A stretch of DNA of 64,000 bases from Kribbella italica (GCF_014205135.1 NZ_JACHMY010000001.1:3720001-3784000), one strand, 5' to 3'; positions 8,197 to 15,966 are shown, counted from the first letter of the stretch. Translations and numbers: made by a program. The notes: generated from the letters alone by a model not told the origin.

Positions 8197-8330
8197 GGAG
8201 CCGCTCGGCTCGCGTGGTGGCAGTGGTACGCCGCGCCGCCTACCGAACAGACTGAGGAGCCGTCCGGCTCGCGTGGTCGCGGTGGTACGCCGCGCCGCCT
8301 ACCGGAGCAGACCGAGGAGCCGTTCGGCCT
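8151..8330. repeat. Three tandem units derived from the 3' end of a neighbouring gene
   Basis: Units start at 8151, 8214 and 8273, with lengths of about 63, 59 and 59 bp. Each contains GGTACRCCG...GCCGCCTACC followed by GAGGAGCCG. The third unit holds the stop codon and last codons of the minus-strand phosphotransferase gene; the other two are extra copies reaching into the 3' end of the convergent gene. Confidence 0.8.
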
Positions 8331-9360
8331 GTGCTTCGGCGGTTCCCGGCGGGTTGCGATGCGCCGATGGACCGCCCGGGCGGATGAGCGTGAGCCAGAA
8401 CGCCGCAAACAACCGCCGCGCGGCCCGGAGGCGCTCAGCATCCACGTCATACCGGCTGAGAAAGGGCCGCCAGTCGGTGCCGCGAGAGGCGAGGTGCTCA
8501 ACAAGGTTGGCCAACTCGACAGCAAGGTCGCTCCGCCCGGAGTCCTCGAAGTCGATGATCCGTACGCGCTCACCGTCCCAGAGATAGTTCGCCAGATTCG
8601 GATCTCCGTGCCCGATCACAGGCACCCGCGGCTCCACCAGTTCGTCAGCGTCCGCCCCCGCCAGCCACTCCCGCGCCACCTCATGCGCCTCGGCAATGAC
8701 CCCTCCCCCATCCCAGGACACGACCGACCGCCTGACCCGAGCAACAAACCGCCCACAATCAATCGACTCGACGCCCTCCGAAGGAACCGACCACAACGCA
8801 TCAAGCGCCACCCGAAGCCCATCCAGCTGCGCCGCCGACAAACACCCACCCATCGGTACGCCGGCAAGCCGACTCATCACCACCACCGGCCGCCCCGCCC
8901 CTGCCCTCACCTTCCCCAACGCCCTCGCCCCCAACTCCACCCCGGACTCCGGCCGCTGCCTCAACTCCCGCCCCCGCTCCAACCCCGCCGCCCCCGGCTC
9001 CCGCTGCGACTCCAGTCCCGACTCCGAACCCGCCCGCTCCCACTCCGGCCCCGGCTCCGGCCTCGGGCCCAGCCCCGACGCGACTCCCGGCTCTGGGCCT
9101 GACCCCAGTCCCCGGCCCAGCTCCCGCTCCGACCCCGCCCCCAGTTCCCCCTCCAGCCCGGGCCTGCGCTTCCCCTCCAGCTCCGGCTCCCGCTCCGGCT
9201 CCGGCTCCTCGAGGCCGATCGGCACCGGTACCAGGTCAGGCCTCGCAGCAGAGATCACCTGCAGCGCAGCCCACTCCCGCAGATGCTCGTCCCGGCTCCA
9301 GTCCACGTACGTCTTGGTCACAACCTCACCGAAGATCTCCACCTGATGCGTCTGACTCAT
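8299..9360 (-). CDS. Aminoglycoside phosphotransferase-like kinase-fold protein with low-complexity insertion
   Basis: 353 residues. The N-lobe begins VEIFGEVVTKTYVDW and the C-lobe has the phosphotransferase catalytic loop GHGDPNLANYL (His251, Asp253, Asn258) and the metal-binding RIIDFEDSG (Asp270), as in APH/choline-kinase families. Between them, residues about 51-157 are a Gly/Glu/Pro/Arg-rich insertion (EPEREPELEG, GSGPEPG) that is not part of the fold. The catalytic residues are intact, so the enzyme may still work. The substrate is unknown. ATG 9360. The 3' end lies in a tandem repeat. Confidence 0.82.
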   Translation of the reverse strand: MSQTHQVEIFGEVVTKTYVDWSRDEHLREWAALQVISAARPDLVPVPIGLEEPEPEREPELEGKRRPGLEGELGAGSERELGRGLGSGPEPGVASGLGPRPEPGPEWERAGSESGLESQREPGAAGLERGRELRQRPESGVELGARALGKVRAGAGRPVVVMSRLAGVPMGGCLSAAQLDGLRVALDALWSVPSEGVESIDCGRFVARVRRSVVSWDGGGVIAEAHEVAREWLAGADADELVEPRVPVIGHGDPNLANYLWDGERVRIIDFEDSGRSDLAVELANLVEHLASRGTDWRPFLSRYDVDAERLRAARRLFAAFWLTLIRPGGPSAHRNPPGTAEAQAERLLGLLR

Positions 9361-9838
9361 CGCTCTCCCTCCGGATGATCGACTCTGCGCTCAAGGTGCA
9401 CTGCGCCAGCGCATCGGCCAAGTCAGCAGCGGCTAGCAGCCCAGCACCCGGCGCCCAGCACTCGGCGTTGGGTCCTCGACGCTCGACCCTCGGCGCTCGG
9501 TGCTCGGTGCTGGACTCGGCGAACGGGATCCGGAGGTCGGGCCAGCTCCGGTGCACTCGGTGCTGAGTCCTCGGCGCTCGGTGCTTGCCCCAGTGAACGT
9601 GATCCGGAGGTCGGTCGGCTCCGGTGTGCTCGGCGCTCAGCCGTCGGTGCACCACCCGGTGAAGATGAACCGGAGGTCGGGTCGGCTCCGGTGCACTCGG
9701 CGCTGAGTCCTTGGCGCTCGGCGCTCGACTCGGTGAACGTGATCCGGAGGTCGGGCCAGCTCCGGTGCACTGGGCGCCCGATGGACGCGGTCGTGGTTCC
9801 TCGCGACGACTCGGCGCTCGGCACACGGCAGTCAGCAC
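9361..9838. repeat. Spacer dominated by a 66-74 bp tandem repeat
   Basis: Four units begin at 9521, 9595, 9661 and 9735 (periods 74, 66, 74 bp). Each starts GAACGTGATCCGGAGGTCGG or a close variant, followed by GCTCCGGTGCACTCGG. The flanks (9470-9520) are made of CTCGGCGCTCGG-type pieces of the same unit. All frames are low-complexity and no gene is supported. Confidence 0.8.
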
Positions 9839-10318
9839 TCAGCGCCAAGGTGCCTCGGGCGTACCTGCGCCCTGGTCGTGGTGGGCGACCAACCTGGTCA
9901 GTAGCCCGTTCAGCTTTCGTCGGTCTGCTGGGGACAGTGGTGCCAGTAGCTCATCCTGGCACTTGGCCAATTGCTTCTCGAGGACCCGCAATCGCCGCTC
10001 GCCCGCTGTGGTCAGAGAGATCACGTTGCGCCGCCGGTCGCCCGGATCCGGGGATCGCTCGACGAAAGAGTCCTCGGCCAGCTCGTTGAGCGTTGCCACC
10101 ATGTCGCTGAGATGGATCCCGCTCCGTCGTCCCAGTTCGGCCTGGCTCGCCGGCCCGAACTCCTCCAGCGTCGCCATCAGCCGGTAGTGATACCCGCGCG
10201 CGCCGACCGACGCGAAGCCCTCCGCCAGCAACCGCTGCGAATGGGCCGCGGTCTGCGACAACAGCCAGCTGGGCAGCTTCATCCACGCGGGGGACGTCTT
10301 CTCGGACGAGTTCTCCAT
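9839..10318 (-). CDS. MarR family transcriptional regulator
   Basis: 159 residues: winged-helix region YHYRLMATLEEFGPASQAEL, helix GIHLSDMVATLNELAE, wing VERSPDPGDRRRNVISLTT, and a C-terminal dimerisation helix. It is transcribed divergently from the epoxide hydrolase gene. The 113-bp gap holds two perfect 8-5-8 palindromes, so it very probably represses its own gene and the hydrolase and is released by a small hydrophobic ligand. Start ATG 10318. Confidence 0.93.
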   Translation of the reverse strand: MENSSEKTSPAWMKLPSWLLSQTAAHSQRLLAEGFASVGARGYHYRLMATLEEFGPASQAELGRRSGIHLSDMVATLNELAEDSFVERSPDPGDRRRNVISLTTAGERRLRVLEKQLAKCQDELLAPLSPADRRKLNGLLTRLVAHHDQGAGTPEAPWR

Positions 10319-10334
10319 CTCTCCACTCTAGCGA

Positions 10335-10413
10335 ATCGTTAGTCTCCCTAACGATCATGCTATCGTTCGGACTCTAAACGTTAGTCACTCTAACGTTAGT
10401 CAAACCAACGATC
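10335..10413. promoter_or_regulatory. MarR-type operator array
   Basis: ATCGTTAG-N5-CTAACGAT at 10335-10355 and AACGTTAG-N5-CTAACGTT at 10377-10397 are perfect inverted repeats with the same 8-5-8 geometry. A third, overlapping site at 10393-10413 has one mismatch. The array lies between the divergent MarR and epoxide hydrolase genes and should bind the adjacent regulator. Confidence 0.85.
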
Positions 10414-10431
10414 AACAAGAGCCGGTGACCC

Positions 10432-11520
10432 ATGATCAAGCCCTTTTACATCGCCATCCCTCAGGCCGACCTTGACGACCTGAGCGACCGCCTCGCCCGC
10501 ACGCGTTGGCCGAACGAGGTCGTCGACGCCGGCTGGGACTACGGATTCCCCCTGGCCCGCCTCAAAGAACTCGCCGACCACTGGCGCACGACGTACGACT
10601 GGCGCAAACACGAGGCCGAGCTCAACGAACTCCCCCACTTCACCACCGAGATCGACCACCAGACCGTCCACTTCCTGCACCTCCGCTCCCCCAAGCCGGA
10701 TGCTCTCCCGCTGATCCTGACCCACGGCTGGCCCGGCTCGTTCCTCGAGTTCCTCGACATGATCGAGCCGCTGTCGCAGGACTTCCACCTGGTCATCCCC
10801 TCCATTCCCGGCTACGGCTTCTCCGGCCCGACCCACGAACGCGGCTGGGACACGGTCCGCATCGCCACCGCCTGGGACGAACTGATGAACCGCCTCGGCT
10901 ACCACCAGTACGGCGCCCACGGCGGCGACTTCGGCGCAGGCATCTCCCTTGCCCTGGGCGCGGTAGCCCCTGACCGCGTCGTCGGCGTACACGTCAACTA
11001 CCTCCCCACTCGCCCGGACCCCGACGTAACTCCCGAGCTGTCTGCGACCGACGAGGCCCGGCTCGCCAAGATCAAGCACCTGATGGCCAATCGCCCTCCG
11101 TACCAGGCTCTTCTGGCCTCCGCCCCGCAGACCATCGGCTACGCACTCACCGATTCACCGGTTGGCCAGCTGGCCTGGATCGCCGAGCGCTTCGCCCAGT
11201 GGACGGATCCGGCCACACCGATCGACGACGACCGGATGCTGACCGACATCTCCCTGTACTGGCTGACCGCCACGGCGGCGTCCTCGGCCCGTCTCCACCA
11301 CGACGCCCCACGCCGCATCGAGCCGTGCCTCGTACCGGTCGGCGTCGCGGTCCTCCCGCACGACATCACGCAGTCGATACGCCCCCTGGCCGAGCGGCGC
11401 TACCAGATCGTCCACTGGTCGGAGCTCCCTCGCGGCGGCCACTTCGCCGCGATGGAGGTCCCCGACCTGCTCGCCGAGGACGTCCGCGCGTTCTTCCTCG
11501 ACCGGACGGCCCGCAGCTAG
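10432..11520 (+). CDS. Epoxide hydrolase (alpha/beta hydrolase fold)
   Basis: 362 residues. An N-terminal EHN-type segment (ADLDDLSDRLARTRWP) precedes the hydrolase core: oxyanion motif LTHGWPGSFLEF, nucleophile elbow AHGGDFGAG with Asp166, and catalytic His337 in RGGHFAAMEVPDLL. This is the microsomal/juvenile-hormone type of epoxide hydrolase, which opens epoxides through an Asp ester intermediate in the cytoplasm. Transcribed from a region with MarR-type operators, so probably inducible. Start ATG 10432. Confidence 0.93.
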   Translation: MIKPFYIAIPQADLDDLSDRLARTRWPNEVVDAGWDYGFPLARLKELADHWRTTYDWRKHEAELNELPHFTTEIDHQTVHFLHLRSPKPDALPLILTHGWPGSFLEFLDMIEPLSQDFHLVIPSIPGYGFSGPTHERGWDTVRIATAWDELMNRLGYHQYGAHGGDFGAGISLALGAVAPDRVVGVHVNYLPTRPDPDVTPELSATDEARLAKIKHLMANRPPYQALLASAPQTIGYALTDSPVGQLAWIAERFAQWTDPATPIDDDRMLTDISLYWLTATAASSARLHHDAPRRIEPCLVPVGVAVLPHDITQSIRPLAERRYQIVHWSELPRGGHFAAMEVPDLLAEDVRAFFLDRTARS

Positions 11521-11573
11521 GGCCTGCCGCTCAGATCTCGCCGCCCCGAATGCCACGCAGCAGGCGGGACAGG

Positions 11574-11640
11574 CCTGGGCCTGGGCCTGGGCCTGGGCCT
11601 GGGCCGGAGCCGGGAGCCGGAGCCGGAGCCGGAGCCGGGC
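11574..11640. repeat. Hexanucleotide microsatellite
   Basis: CCTGGG is repeated five times at 11574-11603 and is followed by about six GGAGCC-type hexamers to 11640. On either side are two related copies of a TGCCRCGCAG..GGCGGG segment (about 11551 and 11672). It occupies the gap between the convergent epoxide hydrolase and alpha/beta hydrolase genes. Confidence 0.8.
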
Positions 11641-11694
11641 ACCGCAGTTGACGGGACACGCCTAGGCCTGTGCCGCGCAGAAGGCGGGGCATCC

Positions 11695-12624
11695 CTAGAC
11701 CTGCTTGGACTCGATCTTCCCGATAGCGCGGCTGGTTGCCGACAGCCCCTTTTGTACCGCGGCCCAGCTCGCGCTCTCGATCCCGAGCGCATGCCGGAGA
11801 TAAGCCCAGGTCGCCTGCTGAATCAGGGACACGCGATCCGGGTCCTCGTCCGTCGTCTCCCGGACCTCGTACCCGGCGATCCCGCCCAGCGAGTGCTCGC
11901 CCCCGAACACCGTCAGCAGACTCTTGTCGCCAGGGCTGAGGTGGTACGGATCCATCGTCCAGTCCGGCCCGCGATGCGACAGCGGCAGGTCATCCTTGTC
12001 CCCGGCAACGACCAGGGCCGGCGCGGTCAAGTGGGTGAAGTCCGGGTTCATGAACGGGAAGTGCTCGGCCGCGTACGGCGTCAGATCGGCTCCGCCCTTG
12101 CCTGCGGTGGCGATCAGTACGCCGGCCTTCACCCGCGGGTCGGAGAGGTCCTCGCCGACCCGCGGGTCGAGAACCCGCAACCCCAGCAGCACCCCCGCCG
12201 ACTGACCGCCGAACGAATGCCCAGCCACGGCCACCCGGTCGCGGTCGATCCGCCCGGCAAGCCCCGGCACGGCGTCCTCGATCAGATCCAGTTGGTCAAG
12301 GACGCGCTTCAGGTCGTCGACCCGGTACCGCCACAACCGCGCCGTACGGGGATCCTCCGGCGCCAGCCCGACGGTCCTCGAATCGAGATGCGTCGGCTGA
12401 ATCACCACGAACCCACGAGCGGCCCAGAAATCCGCGAGCGGCCCGTACCCGTCCATCGACGACCCGTAGCCGTGCGACAAGACGATCAGCGGCAGGTCTC
12501 GTCCGCCCACCGGCGCGCTGACTTTCACCAGCAGATCCGTACCGCGGTCGGGCGGCCGCAGCTCGACCGGTTTGACCGAAACAACGGGGCTTGCCGGTGT
12601 CGTTCCGGCGTTCGATGTCATCAT
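11695..12624 (-). CDS. Alpha/beta hydrolase (PAF-acetylhydrolase/dienelactone hydrolase-like)
   Basis: 309 residues. Oxyanion region PLIVLSHGYGSSMDGYGPL, nucleophile elbow AVAGHSFGGQSAG, acid-loop region LVVAGDKDDLPL and terminal His in FGGEHSLGGIAGYE give a complete Ser-Asp-His set. It resembles plasma PAF-acetylhydrolase-like esterases. No signal peptide is visible, so probably cytoplasmic. The gene is divergent from a MerR regulator, and the likely promoter places transcription start at or very near the ATG (12624 or 12621), suggesting a leaderless mRNA. Confidence 0.88.
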   Translation of the reverse strand: MMTSNAGTTPASPVVSVKPVELRPPDRGTDLLVKVSAPVGGRDLPLIVLSHGYGSSMDGYGPLADFWAARGFVVIQPTHLDSRTVGLAPEDPRTARLWRYRVDDLKRVLDQLDLIEDAVPGLAGRIDRDRVAVAGHSFGGQSAGVLLGLRVLDPRVGEDLSDPRVKAGVLIATAGKGGADLTPYAAEHFPFMNPDFTHLTAPALVVAGDKDDLPLSHRGPDWTMDPYHLSPGDKSLLTVFGGEHSLGGIAGYEVRETTDEDPDRVSLIQQATWAYLRHALGIESASWAAVQKGLSATSRAIGKIESKQV

Positions 12625-12631
12625 GGAACCA

Positions 12632-12662
12632 CGTTAAAACCTGACGCTGACGTCAGAGGCAA
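12632..12662 (-). promoter_or_regulatory. MerR-type promoter with long spacer
   Basis: On the minus strand, TTGCCT (12662-12657) and TTAACG (12637-12632) are separated by 19 bp. The spacer contains the palindrome CTGACG-TCAG-CGTCAG (12641-12656). A 19-bp spacer with a dyad between -35 and -10 is the signature of MerR-activated promoters. It would drive the hydrolase gene under the adjacent MerR protein. Confidence 0.65.
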
Positions 12663-12682
12663 GAGCTGTTACGGAGGTCACC

Positions 12683-13072
12683 ATGCGCATCGGCGAACTC
12701 GCCACCCGGGCAGGAGTCAGCGTCCGCGCCCTGCGGTACTACGAGGAGCACAACCTCCTCGACGCCACCCGCAGCCCCAGCGGCCAGCGCCTCTACCCCG
12801 AGAGCGCGGTCGACCGGGTCCAACTCATCCAGCAGCTGTACGCCGCCGGCCTGTCCAGCAAGTCGATCCTCGACCTGCTCCCCTGCGTAGTCGACGGCCG
12901 AGCCACCCCCGCCCTCCTCACCCGCCTGTCGACCGAACGCGACCGCATCACCGAACAGGCCGCCAACCTCCTCACCACCCGCGACAAACTCGACCAGATC
13001 ATCACCGCCGCGTCGACCAACGCCCGAACGGGTCAATCCTGCCGCCCGCCAAAGCCGGAACAGGCGGGTTGA
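12683..13072 (+). CDS. MerR family transcriptional regulator
   Basis: 129 residues. Residues 1-70 are a typical MerR winged helix-turn-helix (MRIGELATRAGVSVRALRYY, then the ESAVDRVQLIQQLYAAGLS helix), followed by a coiled-coil dimerisation helix and a short unordered tail (NARTGQSCRPPKPEQAG). There are no clustered metal-binding Cys residues, so the effector is probably not a metal ion. It is divergent from the hydrolase gene, with a MerR-type promoter between them. Confidence 0.92.
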   Translation: MRIGELATRAGVSVRALRYYEEHNLLDATRSPSGQRLYPESAVDRVQLIQQLYAAGLSSKSILDLLPCVVDGRATPALLTRLSTERDRITEQAANLLTTRDKLDQIITAASTNARTGQSCRPPKPEQAG

Positions 13073-13136
13073 ATCAGCCCATCGCCAACTTCCTGGCCAG
13101 TGAGGCTCTGGCCGGGAATTCTTCGAAGGAGACCTA

Positions 13137-13817
13137 TTGAGCCGGCGTAGCGACGTACTGGGTGAGTTGGCCGATGCGGTCTTGGCTGTTGAGCGGGTGC
13201 ATCCGGTGCGGGTGGGAATCGACGGGTGTTCCGCGGCGGGGAAAACGACGTTCGCGGACGAGCTGGGCGACGTACTGCGGGCGCGGACCGGGCGGGAGGT
13301 CGTTCGGGCCGGTATCGACTACTTCAAGCGGGCTCCGGAGTTGCGGACGGCGTACCCGGTCGAGTCGCCGGAGAGCTACTACCTCGACTCCTGGGATCAC
13401 GACGCGATCCGTGGGCGCCTGCTGGTGCCTCTCGGGCCGGTCGGCGACCGGCGGTACACGACTGCGATTCGGGAGCCGAACGGGCAGCCGCTGGCTGAGG
13501 CGACGGTCCATACGGCTCGGCCGGACGCCGTACTGATTGCTGATGGTGCGTTTCTGCAGGTGTCGGCGTTGGTTGAGCACTGGGATCTGTTGATCTATCT
13601 GCACGTCAGCTTCGACGAGGTCCTTCGGCGCGGGGCCGCCCGCGACCAGGCGTGGATGAGCTCGGCTGCTGCCGCTGAGGAGCGTTATCGCACGAAGTAC
13701 ATCCCCGGCGAGCGCCTGTACGTCGACCAGATCCGGCCGCGGTCGCGCGCGCAGGTCGTCGTGGACAACGAGGATCCCGCCCACCCGACGATTGCTTGGC
13801 GTCGACCGAGCCGATAA
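13137..13817 (+). CDS. Uridine kinase-like P-loop kinase
   Basis: 226 residues. Walker A GIDGCSAAGKTTFADEL at about residues 27-43, then GIDYFKRAPE (the acceptor-binding Asp region of uridine/pantothenate-type kinases), YYLDSWDHDAIR and the lid-like segment YRTKYIPGERLYVDQI. It probably phosphorylates a nucleoside or similar small alcohol with ATP. It begins with TTG at 13137, preceded by GAAGGAG at 13124-13130; no other start explains the N-terminus. Convergent with the next gene. Confidence 0.85.
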   Translation: MSRRSDVLGELADAVLAVERVHPVRVGIDGCSAAGKTTFADELGDVLRARTGREVVRAGIDYFKRAPELRTAYPVESPESYYLDSWDHDAIRGRLLVPLGPVGDRRYTTAIREPNGQPLAEATVHTARPDAVLIADGAFLQVSALVEHWDLLIYLHVSFDEVLRRGAARDQAWMSSAAAAEERYRTKYIPGERLYVDQIRPRSRAQVVVDNEDPAHPTIAWRRPSR

Positions 13818-14311
13818 AGCCCACGCGGCCGGGGCGGTCCCGACGCTTCGGCCGAATGGTCTCGTTGATCAGGCCGGGTCCGACAGGTCGATACCGCGCT
13901 CGGTCGCCAGGCCTGGAGCTTTTCGAGGTCGTCGGTCTGGACGCAGACGCACGCCTGCAGCCCGTCGTCGCCTTGCCGGAGGATGTAGTGGGCGTTGCTG
14001 TCGGTCAACTGGTTGCCGTCGGCATCGTAGAAGAGCCAGCGAACGCGGACCATGGTGATGGCGCCGGACAGCTGCTCCTGGTTCAGGAGTTCGTAGCCGA
14101 CGGAGGCCAGGCCGAGCTTCCGGTACAGCGGGTAGGACTGCTCGAGTCCTTCGACCATGGCCTCGCGGGAGTCGAGTACGCCGGCGTACCGGTCGTCGAG
14201 GATCATGCCCGGCGTCGCCCACAGCTGGGCGGCGGCGCGGGCGTCGAAAGCCGTCAGCGTCTCGGCGTACCGGGTGAGGTACTCGGTGATCTGCGCGTCG
14301 ATGGTGTCCAC
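13685..14311 (-). CDS. SnoaL/NTF2-like protein with probable C-terminal frameshift
   Basis: The core (DTIDAQITEYLTRYAETLTA, then ARAAAQLWATPGMILDD and ALVRW-type strands ending QTDDLEKLQA) is an NTF2-like cone fold of about 130 residues. The continuing frame then becomes Arg/Ser-rich and runs 133 bp into the convergent kinase gene. One base earlier in frame, the sequence reads LATERGIDLSDPA and stops at 13869, a natural end for this family. A one-base loss in the GGCCTGG run near 13912-13918 is the likely cause, real or a sequencing error. GTG start at 14311. Function unknown. Confidence 0.65.
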   Translation of the reverse strand: MDTIDAQITEYLTRYAETLTAFDARAAAQLWATPGMILDDRYAGVLDSREAMVEGLEQSYPLYRKLGLASVGYELLNQEQLSGAITMVRVRWLFYDADGNQLTDSNAHYILRQGDDGLQACVCVQTDDLEKLQAWRPSAVSTCRTRPDQRDHSAEASGPPRPRGLYRLGRRQAIVGWAGSSLSTTTCARDRGRIWSTYRRSPGMYFVR

Positions 14312-14350
14312 GGGAACGACTCTAGGAGCAAGGGCCGCCACGGTCCTGTC

Positions 14351-14380
14351 CTGGTGAGCCCCGCCCCCGGGGCTCACCAG
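14351..14380 (-). terminator. Intrinsic-type hairpin after the reductase gene
   Basis: Perfect 12-bp stem (14351-14362 with 14369-14380) around a 6-nt loop, placed 7 bp beyond the stop codon of the minus-strand reductase gene. There is no clear T tract, as is common in actinomycetes. Confidence 0.7.
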
Positions 14381-14386
14381 AGCTGA

Positions 14387-15037
14387 CTACCTGCGCCAGA
14401 AGAGGTGGTGGGTGATGCCGCTGGGGCTCGGTACGACGTCCAGGTGGTAGCGGTCGAGCAACTCGTCCGGGGACTTCCAGAGACTGCGGCCGGCGCCGAA
14501 CTCGACCGGGGCGACCGCGACGTGGAGCGTGTCGATGAGATCGGCGTCGAGGAACTGCCGGATGGTGCTGACGCCGCCGCCGAGCCGGACGTCCTTGCCC
14601 TGCGCGGCCTCGCGCGCCTGCGCGAGGACCGTGGCGGGATCGCCGTCGACGAAGTGGAACGTGGTGTCGGCGAGGCTGTACGACGGCCGCAGGTGGTGCG
14701 TCATCACGAACACCGGCGTACGGAACGGCGGCTCGTCGCCCCACCAGCCGCGCCACTGGTGATCGAGCCAAGGTCCGCGTTGGTGGCCGAACTTGTTGCG
14801 GCCCATGATCTCGGCGCCGATGTTGTGGGTGAAGTCGCGGGTGAGGTAGTCGTCGAGGCCCCGGCTGCCGCCGGGGTCGGTGCGGTTGGGCCAGCTCGCG
14901 GTCGCGCCGGCCCAGCTGAACAGCCGTTCCGCTCCGGGCAGGCCGAACGGGTTGTCCAGGGTCTGGTGCTCGTCGGGACCGGCGGCGATACCGTCGCTCG
15001 AGACGTTGAAGTTCTGGACCTTCAGCAGCTGCGCCAC
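14387..15037 (-). CDS. Dihydrofolate reductase family protein (RibD C-terminal-like)
   Basis: 216 residues: MAQLLKVQNFNVSSDGIAAG at the start, MGRNKFGHQRGPW, VFVMTHHLRPSYSL, and the nucleotide-binding GKDVRLGGGVSTIRQFLDAD followed by HVAVAPVEFGAGRSLW. This matches COG0262 reductases that use NADPH. The GTG at 15037 has an AGGAGGAA ribosome site. A strong hairpin follows the stop codon. It is distinct in sequence from the reductase at 5791-6357. Confidence 0.9.
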   Translation of the reverse strand: MAQLLKVQNFNVSSDGIAAGPDEHQTLDNPFGLPGAERLFSWAGATASWPNRTDPGGSRGLDDYLTRDFTHNIGAEIMGRNKFGHQRGPWLDHQWRGWWGDEPPFRTPVFVMTHHLRPSYSLADTTFHFVDGDPATVLAQAREAAQGKDVRLGGGVSTIRQFLDADLIDTLHVAVAPVEFGAGRSLWKSPDELLDRYHLDVVPSPSGITHHLFWRR

Positions 15038-15134
15038 GTGTTCCTCCTGTGATGGGACTCGGGTTCGTCACCATCAGGTCGGAGCCGATCGACGGATCTT
15101 GACCTGCGGGAGCGGCAGCGGTACGCCGTACGGG

Positions 15135-15863
15135 CTAGTCCTCGCGCTCCTGGTCGGTCCAGTTGGCTTGCTCGCTGTTGAAGATCGACTTGGAGCTGCT
15201 GCTGGCCACCCGGGTGGACGAGGAAGCAGCCGGCGCCTGGCGCGGGATGGTGGTGGTGACCTCCTGCGCGGAGTCCATGCCGATCGGGCCGGTGCCGTCG
15301 TCGTCGGTGTCGTCGTCGTCGGACTGGACGACGTCGACGCTCGCGGAGGCGCGCAGGCCGGTGCGCTGGATGACGCGCTGGATGGTGAGGTCACGGTCGT
15401 CGGGACGGCTGACGAACCTGATCTCGCGGAAGCCCTGGTCCTGCGCGGCCGACTCGAAGACGAAGTGGCCGTAGCCGAGGAACCGTCCGACGATCGGTTT
15501 CTGCAGGGTGATGTCGAGGATCCGGGCGATCGGGGTGGTCGCGACGGTCTGCGAGAACACGCCCCGGATCCGCATGACGCGCATGTTGGTGACCACGAAC
15601 CGGTCCCGGTGCTCGGTGAGGAACCGCCAGAAGGCGTGCGCGAGCAGGATCAGCACGATCGCCAGCAAGGCGATCGACGCGTTGCCCGGCGTTTTCCACA
15701 GCAGGACGACCAGCAGCACCGTCGCGAGCGCGATCTCCAGCATCGGCACCGCGAACACGACCCAGTGGTGCCGCACCTCGTCGATGACGACTTCGCCCTC
15801 GTCCGAGATGAGATGGCGCCGGACCTTCGGGTCGAAGATCCGGAACAGGCCTATTCCGGCCAT
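15135..15863 (-). CDS. PH domain-containing membrane protein
   Basis: 242 residues. Two membrane helices at about 35-80 (WVVFAVPMLEIALATVLLVVLL and ALLAIVLILLAHAFW) are followed by a bacterial PH-like domain: RDRFVVTNMRVMRIRGVFSQ, PIARILDITLQKP and GHFVFESAAQDQGF. The last 70 residues are acidic and Ser-rich and probably disordered. The domain is expected on the cytoplasmic face; its ligand is unknown. ATG 15863. Confidence 0.9.
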   Translation of the reverse strand: MAGIGLFRIFDPKVRRHLISDEGEVVIDEVRHHWVVFAVPMLEIALATVLLVVLLWKTPGNASIALLAIVLILLAHAFWRFLTEHRDRFVVTNMRVMRIRGVFSQTVATTPIARILDITLQKPIVGRFLGYGHFVFESAAQDQGFREIRFVSRPDDRDLTIQRVIQRTGLRASASVDVVQSDDDDTDDDGTGPIGMDSAQEVTTTIPRQAPAASSSTRVASSSSKSIFNSEQANWTDQERED

Positions 15864-15917
15864 CCACTCACTCCCCTGTCCACCCCGCTGTCGGCCGTTC
15901 GGCCACGATCCCTACAT

Positions 15918-15956
15918 CCAAGTGTCCCGCACGATCGGTCGTGACGGGACACTTGG
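15918..15956 (-). terminator. Long hairpin terminator
   Basis: A 12-bp perfect outer stem (15918-15929 with 15945-15956) continues as a 5-bp inner stem with a TCGG loop and one bulged base. It begins 11 bp beyond the stop of the 52-residue membrane peptide gene and lies upstream of the PH-domain gene, so it probably ends or attenuates the upstream transcript. Confidence 0.75.
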
Positions 15957-15966
15957 CTGCGATGGA

